Positions 22,437-32,500 of a DNA stretch of 64,000 nucleotides are shown in pieces. The notes under the pieces were generated by a model. It saw only the letters and a program-made list of their open reading frames with translations, was not told where the DNA came from and did no database searches. The position numbers were made by a program, and so were the translations under genes. This stretch comes from Cloeon dipterum (taxonomy: Eukaryota; Arthropoda; Insecta; Ephemeroptera; Baetidae). The first letter of the stretch is position 1. Each line of letters starts with the position of its first letter. The stretch covers positions 30,931,883 through 30,995,882 of the forward strand of contig NC_088789.1 of assembly GCF_949628265.1 (NCBI RefSeq), in the 5' to 3' direction.

Positions 22437-22675
22437 GGGAATACAATATGGCGGCGAACCACGCCCCCTACGAGTGGCGAGCACTGCAGTCTTCCCTGCT
22501 GTGTCTGCGCCGTCATATTGTATTGCCTCGGTTACGCCCCTTCTTCGGCGGCCGATTTCAGCTGTTTCTTGAGGGGGCGTAAATAACAAAGGGAATTTAA
22601 TATGGCAGCGCACCATGCCTCTTATGAGCCTGCCTTGTCCGCGCCGCCATATTGTATTCCCTAGGTTACGCCCCC
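22437..22675. repeat. Tandem ATGGCGGC palindromes, copy 1
   Basis: AGGGAATACAATATGGCGGC is followed about 60 bp later by its inverse GCCGTCATATTGTATTGCCT. A second smaller pair follows (GGGAATTTAATATGGCAGCG ... CGCCGCCATATTGTATTCCC). The unit ends in GGTTACGCCCCC. Same structure as at 28008-28240. Confidence 0.7.
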
Positions 22676-22699
22676 CTCTTCGATGGTGGAACATTTCGG

Positions 22700-23063
22700 T
22701 TTCAAGGGTTTCAAACACATCGAAAAATCTGCCAAAAAAGACAGTATTTTTAATACCTTAAAACCCGCAGTGTCAAAAATCTAAGGAATCAACCCTGGAT
22801 GACAGATTCTATGCACGGCATTTTTAAAAAATCCATACATAATTCCAGTGAATTTTTTCCTTCACAAAACTCATTCCATCCTCCAGTTCATTAAATTCAG
22901 CGTTGCATTATTTTTGAGTAAATCGGTATAGGCATTTATTAACAAATAATTACAATTTGAAAATTAAAATACGTACAAAAAATATGAACTTTATAAAAGT
23001 TTTGTTGATGTGTATAAACAGATGAAGGCAACAAAGCAGCGTGTTCAATATTATATTATAATA
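22700..23063. other. Duplicated spacer, no gene seen
   Basis: Corresponds to 28260-28627 in copy 2. AT-rich, no supported exon. Its last bases provide the new 3' end of gene J. Confidence 0.45.
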
Positions 23064-24608
23064 TCAACAGACTCTTTGTATAAGCCAATCTCTAATTAAC
23101 TTGGAACGAGGTGCCCAGACCAAAGCTTGTCTTCCCAGCAACTGGCTTGGGTCCTTGGCGAACACAATCTTGGCACCCTCGAGAAAATTTTTAAACAGGC
23201 AGTAGTGCAGCAAGTTAACATCACGATATTTCACGGTCAGATCCGCACCGATCTCGACCAAGGCCTGAAAACTAGCGAGGCTGTGTGCGTCCGCGGCCGA
23301 ATGGAGAGCAGTCTCGCCTTCGCTGTTGACTGAATTGATGTACGAACGCATTATGAAAGCAAAATGCCGGATGATTGCTGCACCGAAGGGAATGTACATG
23401 GCAGCAAAATGAATGAAATCAGGAATTAAAATATGAAATTTGGATTCTTTGATAAACCCGACCAGCAACTCGCACATTTGGATGCTCTCAGCCGTTGCTG
23501 CGGTAGCCAAAGTGGACAGGCTTATCTCCTCTGGGTTCCGTTGGTGCAGGAAAAGGGCGGACTCGATTGCATTCAACCCCACGCAGTACTGAAAAAGGGA
23601 CAAGTGCCCTTTCATCATGCGCACATTCAGGTCAGCACCGTGATCAACCATCAGTTGGATAACTTTCAAGTTTGCACTCGGCAAAACCTTAATGAGAAGG
23701 GGAGTCAAATCTTGCTCTGTCCAATTTTCGGCATATGAAGAACAAAGAAAGTTGGCGATTTCCTTTCCATTAGGCTCATCTAGATTTAGAGCAGCTCCTC
23801 TTAAAATTCTCAGTTGCAGTTGTTTATTTTTAGGGACATCTACACCGAAGTTTTTGGCTTCCTCGATGATCCACTCGAATGTCTCCAAATCTTGGAACTG
23901 AGCCATCTTCTCCAAAATCCGCAAGTCAAATTCGCCCTTTCCCTCCTCTTTGACTATTGACGGGTCTTGCTTGTATGCACATTTGATTGACTCTGGTTTT
24001 ATACCATGAAGTGCAACAATGCGAAAGTAAGCTTTCGTTGGAGCCGTACAAATTAAACAGCTTTCTCGCAAACTCGAATTTTTCGTGGGCGAGAGCCACC
24101 ATGACTGCATCCATGTCATCATTATTGAGTCTTTTCATTTCGGCTTTGTAATTCACAAAGAAATCGAGCAGTTTCATTTCGCAGTTTAGTTCATTGATGG
24201 CTGCGCAATGATAGACGTCGTTGCCATTTTCGTCCGTTTCGTTAACGTCTGCCCCGTCATCCACGAGTTTCTGGCATACATTGACGTCAGTCTTTTCTGC
24301 CGCGTACAGAAGCGCAGGAATGTTTTTCACCTTGACGTCCTGCGGCTTATCTTCAAGAGATGCACTTTCTTTCAAGTTCTCATCCGATTCGGAATGAAAT
24401 TCTGAAGATGAAATAGATTCAAACGATGAATGTAATTCCACTCTTGGAATCTTTCCCTTTACCTCATCTGACTCTAGGGATTCATCCCTGGGCCGTTTTC
24501 CTACAATAGTAAAATTCCTAAAATACCAATGCTGCATACAATAAATTGTTACTCACGGTCATTGCTCTCTCTTGATGAGTCGTCATCATCATAATCTGAA
24601 TTATCCAT
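23064..24608 (-). pseudogene. Ankyrin-array gene J, frameshift and lost 3' end
   Basis: First exon 24557..24608, second exon from 24500. The frame is open to 23926 in one register and then 24122-23064 in another. Compared with gene H a single extra A at about 24009 (CCATGAAGTG against CCATGAGTG) shifts the frame after SLLSHCCT. The last codons of H (TSVGVQDSK..) are replaced by IQRVC and a stop read from the duplication junction, because copy 2 begins inside the H-equivalent. J is therefore doubly disabled: a frameshift near residue 175 and a truncated C-terminus. An assembly indel is the alternative for the first lesion only. Confidence 0.75.
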
Positions 24609-24927
24609 TTTTACGGAGAGCTGAGAGAACAATACAAAAAATATAAGTTCATAAAAATATAAACCATGAGCAGAACACGGAATTTTTTTATCAAAAAAGT
24701 TGAAATGTAGAGATAGAAATGGACCAAAGATTGATTCGGAAGATAGATAGAATTTTTACAAGGTTAATTAAATTACTTAAGCGTTATACAAAAATCGAGT
24801 GCTCTATAGCAGCAGATATCACGTAAAAAGCGAATGAGTGCTTTCTTTGCAAAGCAAAAAGGCACAGAAGGAGTAAAATCAAATACCTGGTTAAGATTGT
24901 ACAAATTTCAAGAGCGGCGGCAGAAAA

Positions 24928-24965
24928 CGCGTCTGTTGTTTTCAGTTTCTGGCTTCAGAATGATC
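24928..24965 (-). promoter_or_regulatory. Gene J start region, Inr+DPE
   Basis: TCATTCT with A+1 at 24961 and AGACG at +28 to +32 on the minus strand; intact although the gene is not. Confidence 0.45.
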
Positions 24966-24975
24966 TAGATAAAAC

Positions 24976-25079
24976 ATGAAAGTGGATTACGGAGCTTTGA
25001 CTTTGAAACACTGTACAATGCTAGCCTTATTCCCAGCGTTGCCATTTTCTTTCAAGGTCAAGCTTCCGTGATCCGCCCC
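24976..25079. repeat. Gene-array palindrome of gene J
   Basis: Left arm GTGGATTACGGAGCTTTGAC, core ACACTGTACAATGCTAGC, CCCAGCGTTGCC, right arm GGTCAAGCTTCCGTGATCCG. Near-identical to the gene H copy. Confidence 0.6.
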
Positions 25080-25431
25080 ATGGCCAAACAAAATTCGTTA
25101 TCGTTATATAATTTTTATCTAAATTCAATTTTCAACTTTGGAACAAACGGAAAGTTGCCAGAAGTGCCTCAAGGGGCGGAATGCCACTTTTTTACATTGT
25201 ATCTTTTATAATAGATCCTGTCATTCAACATTTAATACTACAGGATTATGTCGCGCTTCAAGGGAAATTTAAAAAAATAATAACAAACGAGTTTTCTTTA
25301 GGAATGGGACGATGATTTTGCTTTATTTGTGTAAAAAGGATTCTAAATTTATTAGGCTAGTTGATTTTCAAGTACAAGAGATATTGTAAACTATATGATT
25401 CTCATCCAAAACGTCCCGTTTTGATCGGTGT

Positions 25432-26965
25432 CTAGTAATCGTGAACCCCTAAAGATGCAAGCCAAAATCTAATTAACTCGGAACAAGGTGCCCAGACAAA
25501 AGCTTGTCTTCCCTGCAACTGGCTTGGGTCCTTGGCGAACACAATCTTGGCGCCTTTGAGAAAATTTTTAAACAGGCAGTAGTGCAGCAAGTTAACATCA
25601 CGATATTTCACGGTCAGATCCGCACCGATATCGACCAAGGCCTGAAAACTTGAGAGGTTGTGTGCGTCCACGGCCGAATGGAGAGCAGTTGTGCCTTCGC
25701 TGTTGACTGAATTTATGTGCGGAAGCATTAAGGAATCAAAATGCCGGATAATTGCTGCACCGAAGGGAATGTACTTCGCAGCAAAATGAAGGTAATCGGG
25801 AATTAAAGAATCAAAATCGGATTCTTTGATGAGCCCGACAACCCACTCGCACATTTGGATGTTCTCAGTCGTTGCTGCGGTAACCAAAGTGGACAGGCTT
25901 ATCTCCTCTGGGTTCCGTTGGTGCACGAAAAGGGCGGACTCGATTGCATTCATCCCCACGCAGTACTGAAAAAGGGACAAGTGCCCGTTCATCATGCCGA
26001 CATTCAGGTCAGCTCCGTGATCAACCATCAGTTGGACAACTTCCAAGTTTCCGCTCGGCAAAACCTTAATGAGAAGGGGAGTCAAATCTTGCACTGTCCA
26101 ATTTTCGGCATATGAAGAAAAAAGAAAGCTGGCGATTGCCTCGCCTTTAGTCTCATCCAAACTTCGAGCAGCTTCTCTGAGAATTCTCAGTTGCAGTTCT
26201 TTATTTTGAGATAAATCAACACCGAAGCAGCTAGTGGCAACATCGATGATCCACTGGAATGTCTCCAAATCTTGGAACTGAGCCATCCTCTCCAAAATCT
26301 GCAAGTCAAATTCGTCCTTGCCCTCCACTTTGACTATGGCCGGTTTTTTCTCGTATGCCCATTTGATCGACTCCGGTTTGAAACTAGTGCAACAATGCGA
26401 AAGTAAGCTTTCGTTGGAGCCGTAAAAGTGTAGCAGCCTTCTCGCAAACTCGAATTTCTCAAGCATGACAGCCAACGCGACAGCATCCATGTCACAATAA
26501 TTGAGTCTTTTCATTTCTGCTTTGCACTTTACAAAGAAATCGAGCAGTTTCATAGCGCAGTTGTTTTCATTCATGGCTGCGCAATGATACACGTCGTAAC
26601 CATTTCTATCCCTTGCGTTAACATTTTCCCCTTTCTTCACGAGGTATTTGCATACCTTTAAATCAGAATTTTCTGCCGCGTAAAGGAGCGGAGGAATGTT
26701 GCCTCTGTTCTCCTCGACAAATTCCAGCTTATCTTCAAGAGTTGCTACTTCGTCACATTCCTCATCCGTTTCGGAATGAGATTCCGACGACAAATCGATT
26801 ACCACTAATGGAATCTTCTCTTCTTTCTCATCGGACTCTGGGGAATTATCCCTGGACCGTTTACCTACAAAAGGAAAATTCCCTAAATTCCAATGCTATG
26901 CGTAGAGTAAATTGTTACTCACGGTCATTGCCCTCGCTTGCGTCAGCATAATCTGAATTATCCAT
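25432..26965 (-). CDS. Ankyrin-array gene K, long form
   Basis: complement(join(25432..26864, 26923..26965)), 491 aa, frame intact. The first exon (MDNSDYADASEGND) equals that of gene B, and the second exon opens KRSRDNSPESDEKEEK then VVIDLSSESHSETDEE, also like B. The rest follows gene I to the C-terminus WLASLGVHDY. The first ankyrin unit (ENVNARDRNGYDVYHCAA) resembles gene E instead. K is thus a mosaic, which suggests gene conversion among array members. Confidence 0.85.
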
Positions 26966-27224
26966 TTTTACGGAGACCTGAGAAAAATACAAAAGAGTCG
27001 GGGTCATCAAAATTGTATTAATTATTGACTTTGATCAAAAAGTTGAAAAGTACAGATAAAAATTGAGCAAAGGTTGATCCGGAGGATAAATAGAATTTTT
27101 ATGGTTTTAATTTAGAGCTTTACATATGGAGCCAAATGGCCAAGAACGAATAAAATACCTGGATAAGATTGTACAGTCAAAAGTTTCACTAGAGCGGGCC
27201 AAAACTCGTCTGCTTCGTTCAACA

Positions 27225-27530
27225 GACCTGATCAAGGCTGTGGCTCTTGTAATAATAACCTAAATTAAAGGGGGAGTTAACTCTCCTTCACCTGAACCTA
27301 TAGTTGATCGAGTCTGCGCAACGCCACGCTGTGTTAGCATAAATGAGGAGAACGTACGTGGAGAGTACGACAAGAAGTTACAAACTGCATTCCGAATGTC
27401 CAATTTTATTCTGTGATTTTCTTTTCTTATTTTGAATCCAATGATATTTTTAATTTATTCACCAAGGTGTTGAAGATAATAAGTTGATTTGCAAAAAAAC
27501 GCCAAATCGACTGAAGTATCAAACTAATCT
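27225..27530. promoter_or_regulatory. Alternative upstream block of gene K
   Basis: Matches 22135-22436 upstream of gene I. Same GGGGGAGTTAACTCTCC palindrome and the GAACGTACGTGGAGAGTACG motif. No array palindrome. Confidence 0.4.
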
Positions 27531-27614
27531 GCTTCTCTGATCTAAACACTCCTCTCCCCTCAATTCGTTATTTGTTTATTTTCAGCTGCTCTAATAGTCG
27601 CTGTGATTTTTAAA

Positions 27615-27755
27615 ATGATGCCTTTGGAGAAGCCGCTGCCTGTTGTTGGTGAACGTCCGATGGAAGACAGCGCTGTCCAGGTGGACAAGGGACAAGGTGA
27701 AGCTGCAGACGTGGTACTTCAGCTTTCTGCGAATAGAGGAGCGGTGAGCCAAGGT
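27615..27755 (+). CDS. Possible orphan coding exon
   Basis: ATGATG at 27615 opens 46 codons (MMPLEKPLPVVGERPMED.. to ..GAVSQ) before an AAG|GTAAAA donor near 27754. Upstream, TTTGTTTATTTTCAG is a good acceptor for a 5' UTR intron. I do not recognise the product and found no partner exon downstream before 29,500. It lies in the segment missing from the other duplication copy. Could be a real first exon or chance. Confidence 0.25.
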
Positions 27756-28007
27756 AAAATCGATATTATCGATATTATTTTGATTAACTAGGGATCGAAG
27801 TAATTGATTTGAATTGCGGTTTGTTTAGATTGACAAACTGACGTGTAGTTCGTACAGGAATTAAAAATTCGGAAATATTGGGAAATATTCTGGAAGTTGA
27901 AGGAAACGGGAAATTGATGCAGAGTAGTAAAGGACGTTTCCTTCAACCGGTTTTTGGTATTAAAAAATAGTAGAATACCAAAATATTCACTGTCAAAACA
28001 GACCGAG

Positions 28008-28240
28008 GGAATACAATATGGCGGCGAACCACGCCCCCTACGAGTGGCGAGCACTTCAGTCTTCCCTGCTGTGTCTGCGCCGCCATATTGTATTCCCTCG
28101 GTTACTCCCCTTCTTCGGCGGCCGATTTCAGCTGTTTCTTGAGGGGGCGTAACAGAGGGAATATAATATGGCGGCACACCACGCCTCTTGTGAGCCTGCC
28201 ATGTCCGCGCCACCATATTGTATTCCTTAGGTTACGCCCC
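28008..28240. repeat. Tandem ATGGCGGC palindromes, copy 2
   Basis: Two successive inverted-repeat units. 28012-28105 has arms AGGGAATACAATATGGCGGC and GCCGCCATATTGTATTCCCT, nearly perfect. 28153-28236 has GAGGGAATATAATATGGCGG and CCACCATATTGTATTCCT. MITE-like; each arm contains ATGGCGGC, the core recognised by YY1/Pho-type factors (established motif; occupancy is unknown). Confidence 0.7.
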
Positions 28241-28644
28241 CCTCTTCGATGGCGGAACATTTCGGTTTCAAACGCATCGAAAAATCGGCCATAAAATACA
28301 GTATTTTCAATACCTTAAAACCCGGTGCCAAAAGTCCAAGGAAACAACCCTGAATGACAGATTCTACGCACGGCATTTTTAAAAAATTCATACATTATTC
28401 CGGTTATTTTCTTTCTCACAAACCCATTCTATCCTCCAGTTCATAAAATTTAGCTTTGCATAATTTTTGAGTAAATCGGTTGGTGTACAAGAAGGTAAAC
28501 GCATTTATTAACAAATAATTACATTTAAAATTATAATACATACACAGAAATATGAACCTCATAAAAGTTTCGTTGATGTGTATAAACAGATGAAGGCAAC
28601 AAAGAAGCGTGTTCAATTTATATAATATCAACAGACTCTTTGTA

Positions 28645-28819
28645 CAAATAAAAGAAAATTTCGTAAGTCGTGTTGCCTCTGATAACGCAATAATTGCTCT
28701 CTTTGGGCAACAAGCCCACACACAGCCGCGTACACGCAATCATTCCGACAGCTCACACAAGAGAATTGGTCAAGAGGCTCATGAATTTTTTTCTATTTCG
28801 TAGCCAGGGGCTCTCATAT
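28645..28819. other. Right edge of segmental duplication
   Basis: Unique sequence following the duplication end. No exon with family support; small open frames on both strands are not convincing. Confidence 0.3.
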
Positions 28820-28901
28820 TGTCAGTTTGACCTGTTTGGCCGAGCAGTGAGGTGCGGAGGAAGGTTTTGAGAAAAAAGACGAGCTGTATACATACAAAAA
28901 G
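28818..28901 (+). promoter_or_regulatory. Candidate start region and 5' UTR exon of receptor gene
   Basis: GTCAGTTTG at 28818 is an Inr match. The following ~80 nt end in AAAAAG|GTAGGAT, a donor that can join the TTTTCAG acceptor at 29520, seven bases before the receptor ATG. Inference from motif and spacing. Confidence 0.4.
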
Positions 28902-29527
28902 GTAGGATAATTATTTCTATTATTTAAATTTGTTTGGGTTCTCTCAATCGCTTGAAATTTTCTTAAATGAATGATTTTTATTTTAAGAATGGATAGCCGG
29001 GAGAATAAATATTTATTTTAACCAGCCAACAGGAATTAATTGCTTTGAGCTCGGTACCAGATGGCTTTTAAAAATTAATGTTTTTTCTTAAAATAACTTT
29101 CGTGTACTTGTGTTGTTTTTTTTCCACGATTTAAATTTTTCAAATGTTCAGTCAGTCGAACTATAAACGTTGGGTGCACAGCAAAAGAGCCACACTGAAA
29201 TAAAAATATTAATTTCGAAATGAACGCAATCAATATGTTGAAATAATTTTTAACAGACAGGATTGTGTTATATAATTCTTGAAGTAATTTTAATAGAATA
29301 TAAAAGAGGGAATTAAATTAAAAAATTGAAATATAATGTGAAGCGGCGTTATATCGAAGGAAAGAAGGAATTGCTGAAAAATAAATATTAGTCACGTTGC
29401 AATAAAGGGTTACCGAAAGGCTATTAAATAAAAAAATAATCGGGTAAGTCGATTTTATATAATTTATGCTTTTGATTAATCGCAAAACTTTTATTGCTAA
29501 AAAAAATATGAAATTTTCAGGATCGCA

Positions 29528-32500
29528 ATGCAGTGGATCGTGTCGTGGTATGCGCTTCTTTTACTCGTTTTCAGTGAGTATGCAATTTCAGATTGACAAT
29601 TTAGATCATTTCCCCTCTAAAAATTTAAATTAATTATTTTTAAACTGAAGATTGCAATTTGGCTCGCGGATATTTGATCCGCGTGGAGGCCAGAAACGAA
29701 ACCAGAGCCTGTGCAACCAACGACCACCAACATGCGGTCGCCTTTGTCCAAAATGTGGAAAAATTTGGTTAGTATTAAGTTATTAATTAATTAATAAACA
29801 AATTGATTGATTGATTAAGTTAATTTGTAAAATTCCTGTTGCGAATACATAAATAATTCTCTGAGGAGTAAGTTCGTCATAAGTAGCACTAATTTTTACG
29901 AGAGAAATCGAAATCCGCGAAGAAAATATTGTGAAGCGCTGTAAAGTTTGGAAAAAAGCAATTTTATTTTTAATATTTTTATAATAGCAAAAATTAAATT
30001 ATCGATTTTATAGACCCGCACAGCTATGGCAACGTGGAAACATTCTCCAAGGTGGACATCTTCAACTTGGACGGGAACGCAAACGAAATAATGCACGAAT
30101 TCGACTGCAATCTGATCAAAAGCGGCGGCTGCGAACATTGGCGCAAGGAAAATCTCAGAATGAAGCCAAACAATCACGAAAAATACCCTCCAATCACCGA
30201 CTTTCGCTGGCACGGTAAATTACATAAATGAATTTTTCTTAAGAAAATTTAACTTTCACTCTCTGTAGACATTCCGGTTATTTTTTTAAATGCCGGGAGG
30301 AATTTCTGGATGGAGAATTTCTTGAGGAACACGGCGCTGCACGCACACTTCTCCATCCTGACAAACTCGAATTTTTATTTCCTGATTGATCCGGATTACT
30401 TACAGATGTCAACCTTCCGAAGACGTTATAAAGAACCAACACCTGACGACCCGAATGGCCGATTCTTTTGGCACGATCGCCAGGACGTTATCAAAACAAA
30501 AGTAATTTATTTGGTTTTAATAGGGAAAATACAGACCTGATGTTTTTTATTAAGGAAATAAACTTAAAAAACAGTGGAAAGAAATGGGAATTGGTTTCGT
30601 TGAGGTTCTCAGAAGACGATCCGTTGGGAAATGAGGTTAAAATTAATAGCGGTGAGATATCCTTCCCCATCGCAGCAAAATCCGCCACCAGGAAGTAAAA
30701 TTTACAAATATTTTTGCTTTATTCAGGCTAAAAGTCATTTTCCTCCAGATTCGTCACAAGCAACGTCCTCAAAAACTCTTTCTTCCCCTTCATTCATTTC
30801 CGCGGAGTGTCTTTGGTCAAGATGCATTTGTGTAAGTCCTTTTTTGCATACAATTTTTCTATCAGACATTGTACGGAGAAAATCGACTATTTTGTTTATA
30901 TTCTCATGGTTTAAATTTTAGACAGTGTCCTGGTCCCTGAAAATGCTGAGCGTTTGAATGCTTCGATGGAAAGACACATCGATTTCCAGAAGGAGACAGC
31001 CTTTTGCGTCGACGTCGTTTACCTCATGAGGAGTCCATTGAAAAAGTCAGAATGGGCTTTTAGCCTCACATTGACGACTGAACAAGACCAATATTTGCAT
31101 TTCACGGAGGCCCAACCTTCAAAGGGAGTTGACACCTGGCACGTGGTCCGGTTTGAGAGTCTCAGGCGATTTAGTGGAAAAGGGACGCTCAAATTGAGTG
31201 TCAAACAGCGAGACTTGGAAATCGGCGGCATTAAATTCTGTCCTGGCGGTAAAATGAAAATTATAATGTATATGCTACCTTATATTTACCATGAATCAAA
31301 ACCACAGGGGACTCGGTAATTGTGCCTAAACTCCGAGGAATGCAGCAATGCCACTCCTTGTCTACCAACGTGGTGCCAAATCCAGTGGAAGAAGAAATAT
31401 TTACTGGAATAGGTAGGAAGCTTTGTGTGAGATAGCCTCACCGTTTACAATTTTATGGCCCTTGTAAATCGAAATCGGTCTAGCCAATCGCCTCCTGAAT
31501 ATTGAAATTGATTCGGATTCTATGCGCTTCACTGATTTTGGGTTTCGGCACTGCAAATTAAACATTTTTAAACCTCACTCAGAGAAAAATCTCACGATTA
31601 AATGCAAAATGCGGCTCTCAAATTGAGAGCGCAGCTTTGAGTCTCACCGTGAGAGTAGCAGAGGTGGTCGAACGCTTTTTGTATATCACCGTGAGATCGA
31701 AACGCTCGCTCTCAGTCTAGACTGAGTCTCACCGTGAGAAGCAGAGGTGTCCGAAAGCTTTTGGATCTCACTGTGAGATCAAATCTCACTTTGAGATCCA
31801 AACCGCTTGCTCCAGTCTCACAGTGAGAACCAAAAGCGGTTAACCGCTACTTCTTGTGGTTAGAACCGTAATTCCCAATAGCTTCAATCTCAACTTGAGA
31901 GCAAGCGTTTCGATCTCACAGTGAGATCCAAAAGCTTCCTTTGCAGCTACTCATGGTGAGACTCCTAGTTAAGATCTCAATTTGAGCGCCGAATTTTGTT
32001 GTTTCTCACCGTAAGAATTTTTCCTCTGAGTGCAAGCTAGAATCACAGATGAAATTCCTAGAACTCTTATCGGCATCTGTTCTAATTCAGTTGGAAGGAA
32101 AGATAAGATTTGCAAGAGACTGAACGGATGGAACTGTTCCGAAATGAAAGTTTGCGGCTCAAAAAGTTGCGAATGCTTTTACGGCTTTACAGGAGAAAAT
32201 TGCAAAAAACGTGAGTCTCATATTTTCAACTTAATGAAGAATTTAACTTATTTAAAATATTTTAAGCGTGCGAGGGAAAGAATTGCTCATCAAAATACAT
32301 CAGGCAGTGCCTCAACGACAAATTCAACCTGGAAAATGGATTGTGCTTGAAGGCTTGTGCAAATCCGATGCTCAAATATCCGTTTTGCACTTCTCGTAGG
32401 GAATTAAAATATTTTACAATTCATTATTGATTTAAATTTCCTGTTAGAAATCAGAAAAGTAAAGCCATTCGTGTGGAAAGCGTCGCCAAATAGCATCAGT

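Larger units (their letters stand above)
17966..23080. repeat. Segmental duplication, copy 1 (genes H and I)
   Basis: This block is collinear with 23081-28644: H matches J, I matches K, and the spacer 22437-23080 matches 28012-28644. Copy 1 lacks about 480 bp present in copy 2 (27531-28010), joined at AACTAATCT|AGGGAATAC. The end of copy 1 abuts the start of copy 2 inside the gene J 3' end. Confidence 0.85.
23081..28644. repeat. Segmental duplication, copy 2 (genes J and K)
   Basis: Starts at the TAAGCC equivalent of 17966 in gene H and ends at CTTTGTA (28644), the sequence that abuts gene J at 23080. So copy 2 is the right-hand unit of a direct tandem duplication. It includes 27531-28010, which is missing from copy 1. 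Confidence 0.85.

Noticed and set aside
22434-22718. Minus-strand 94-codon frame in the ATGGCGGC palindromes, also near 27788-28216
   Set aside because: Arises from inverted-repeat DNA, differs in frame between the duplication copies and has no splice or start support.
1-26965. Ankyrin genes acquired from a bacterial endosymbiont
   Set aside because: All members have spliceosomal introns at one conserved position and arthropod-type promoters, so recent bacterial transfer is not supported.
30660-30840. Extra coding exon in the receptor (CCTCCAG acceptor to GTAAGT)
   Set aside because: Inclusion changes the phase and would put a stop in the next exon.
31577-32034. CRISPR-like array of short repeats
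   Set aside because: Repeats are inverted and unevenly spaced, within a eukaryotic intron; it is a MITE.
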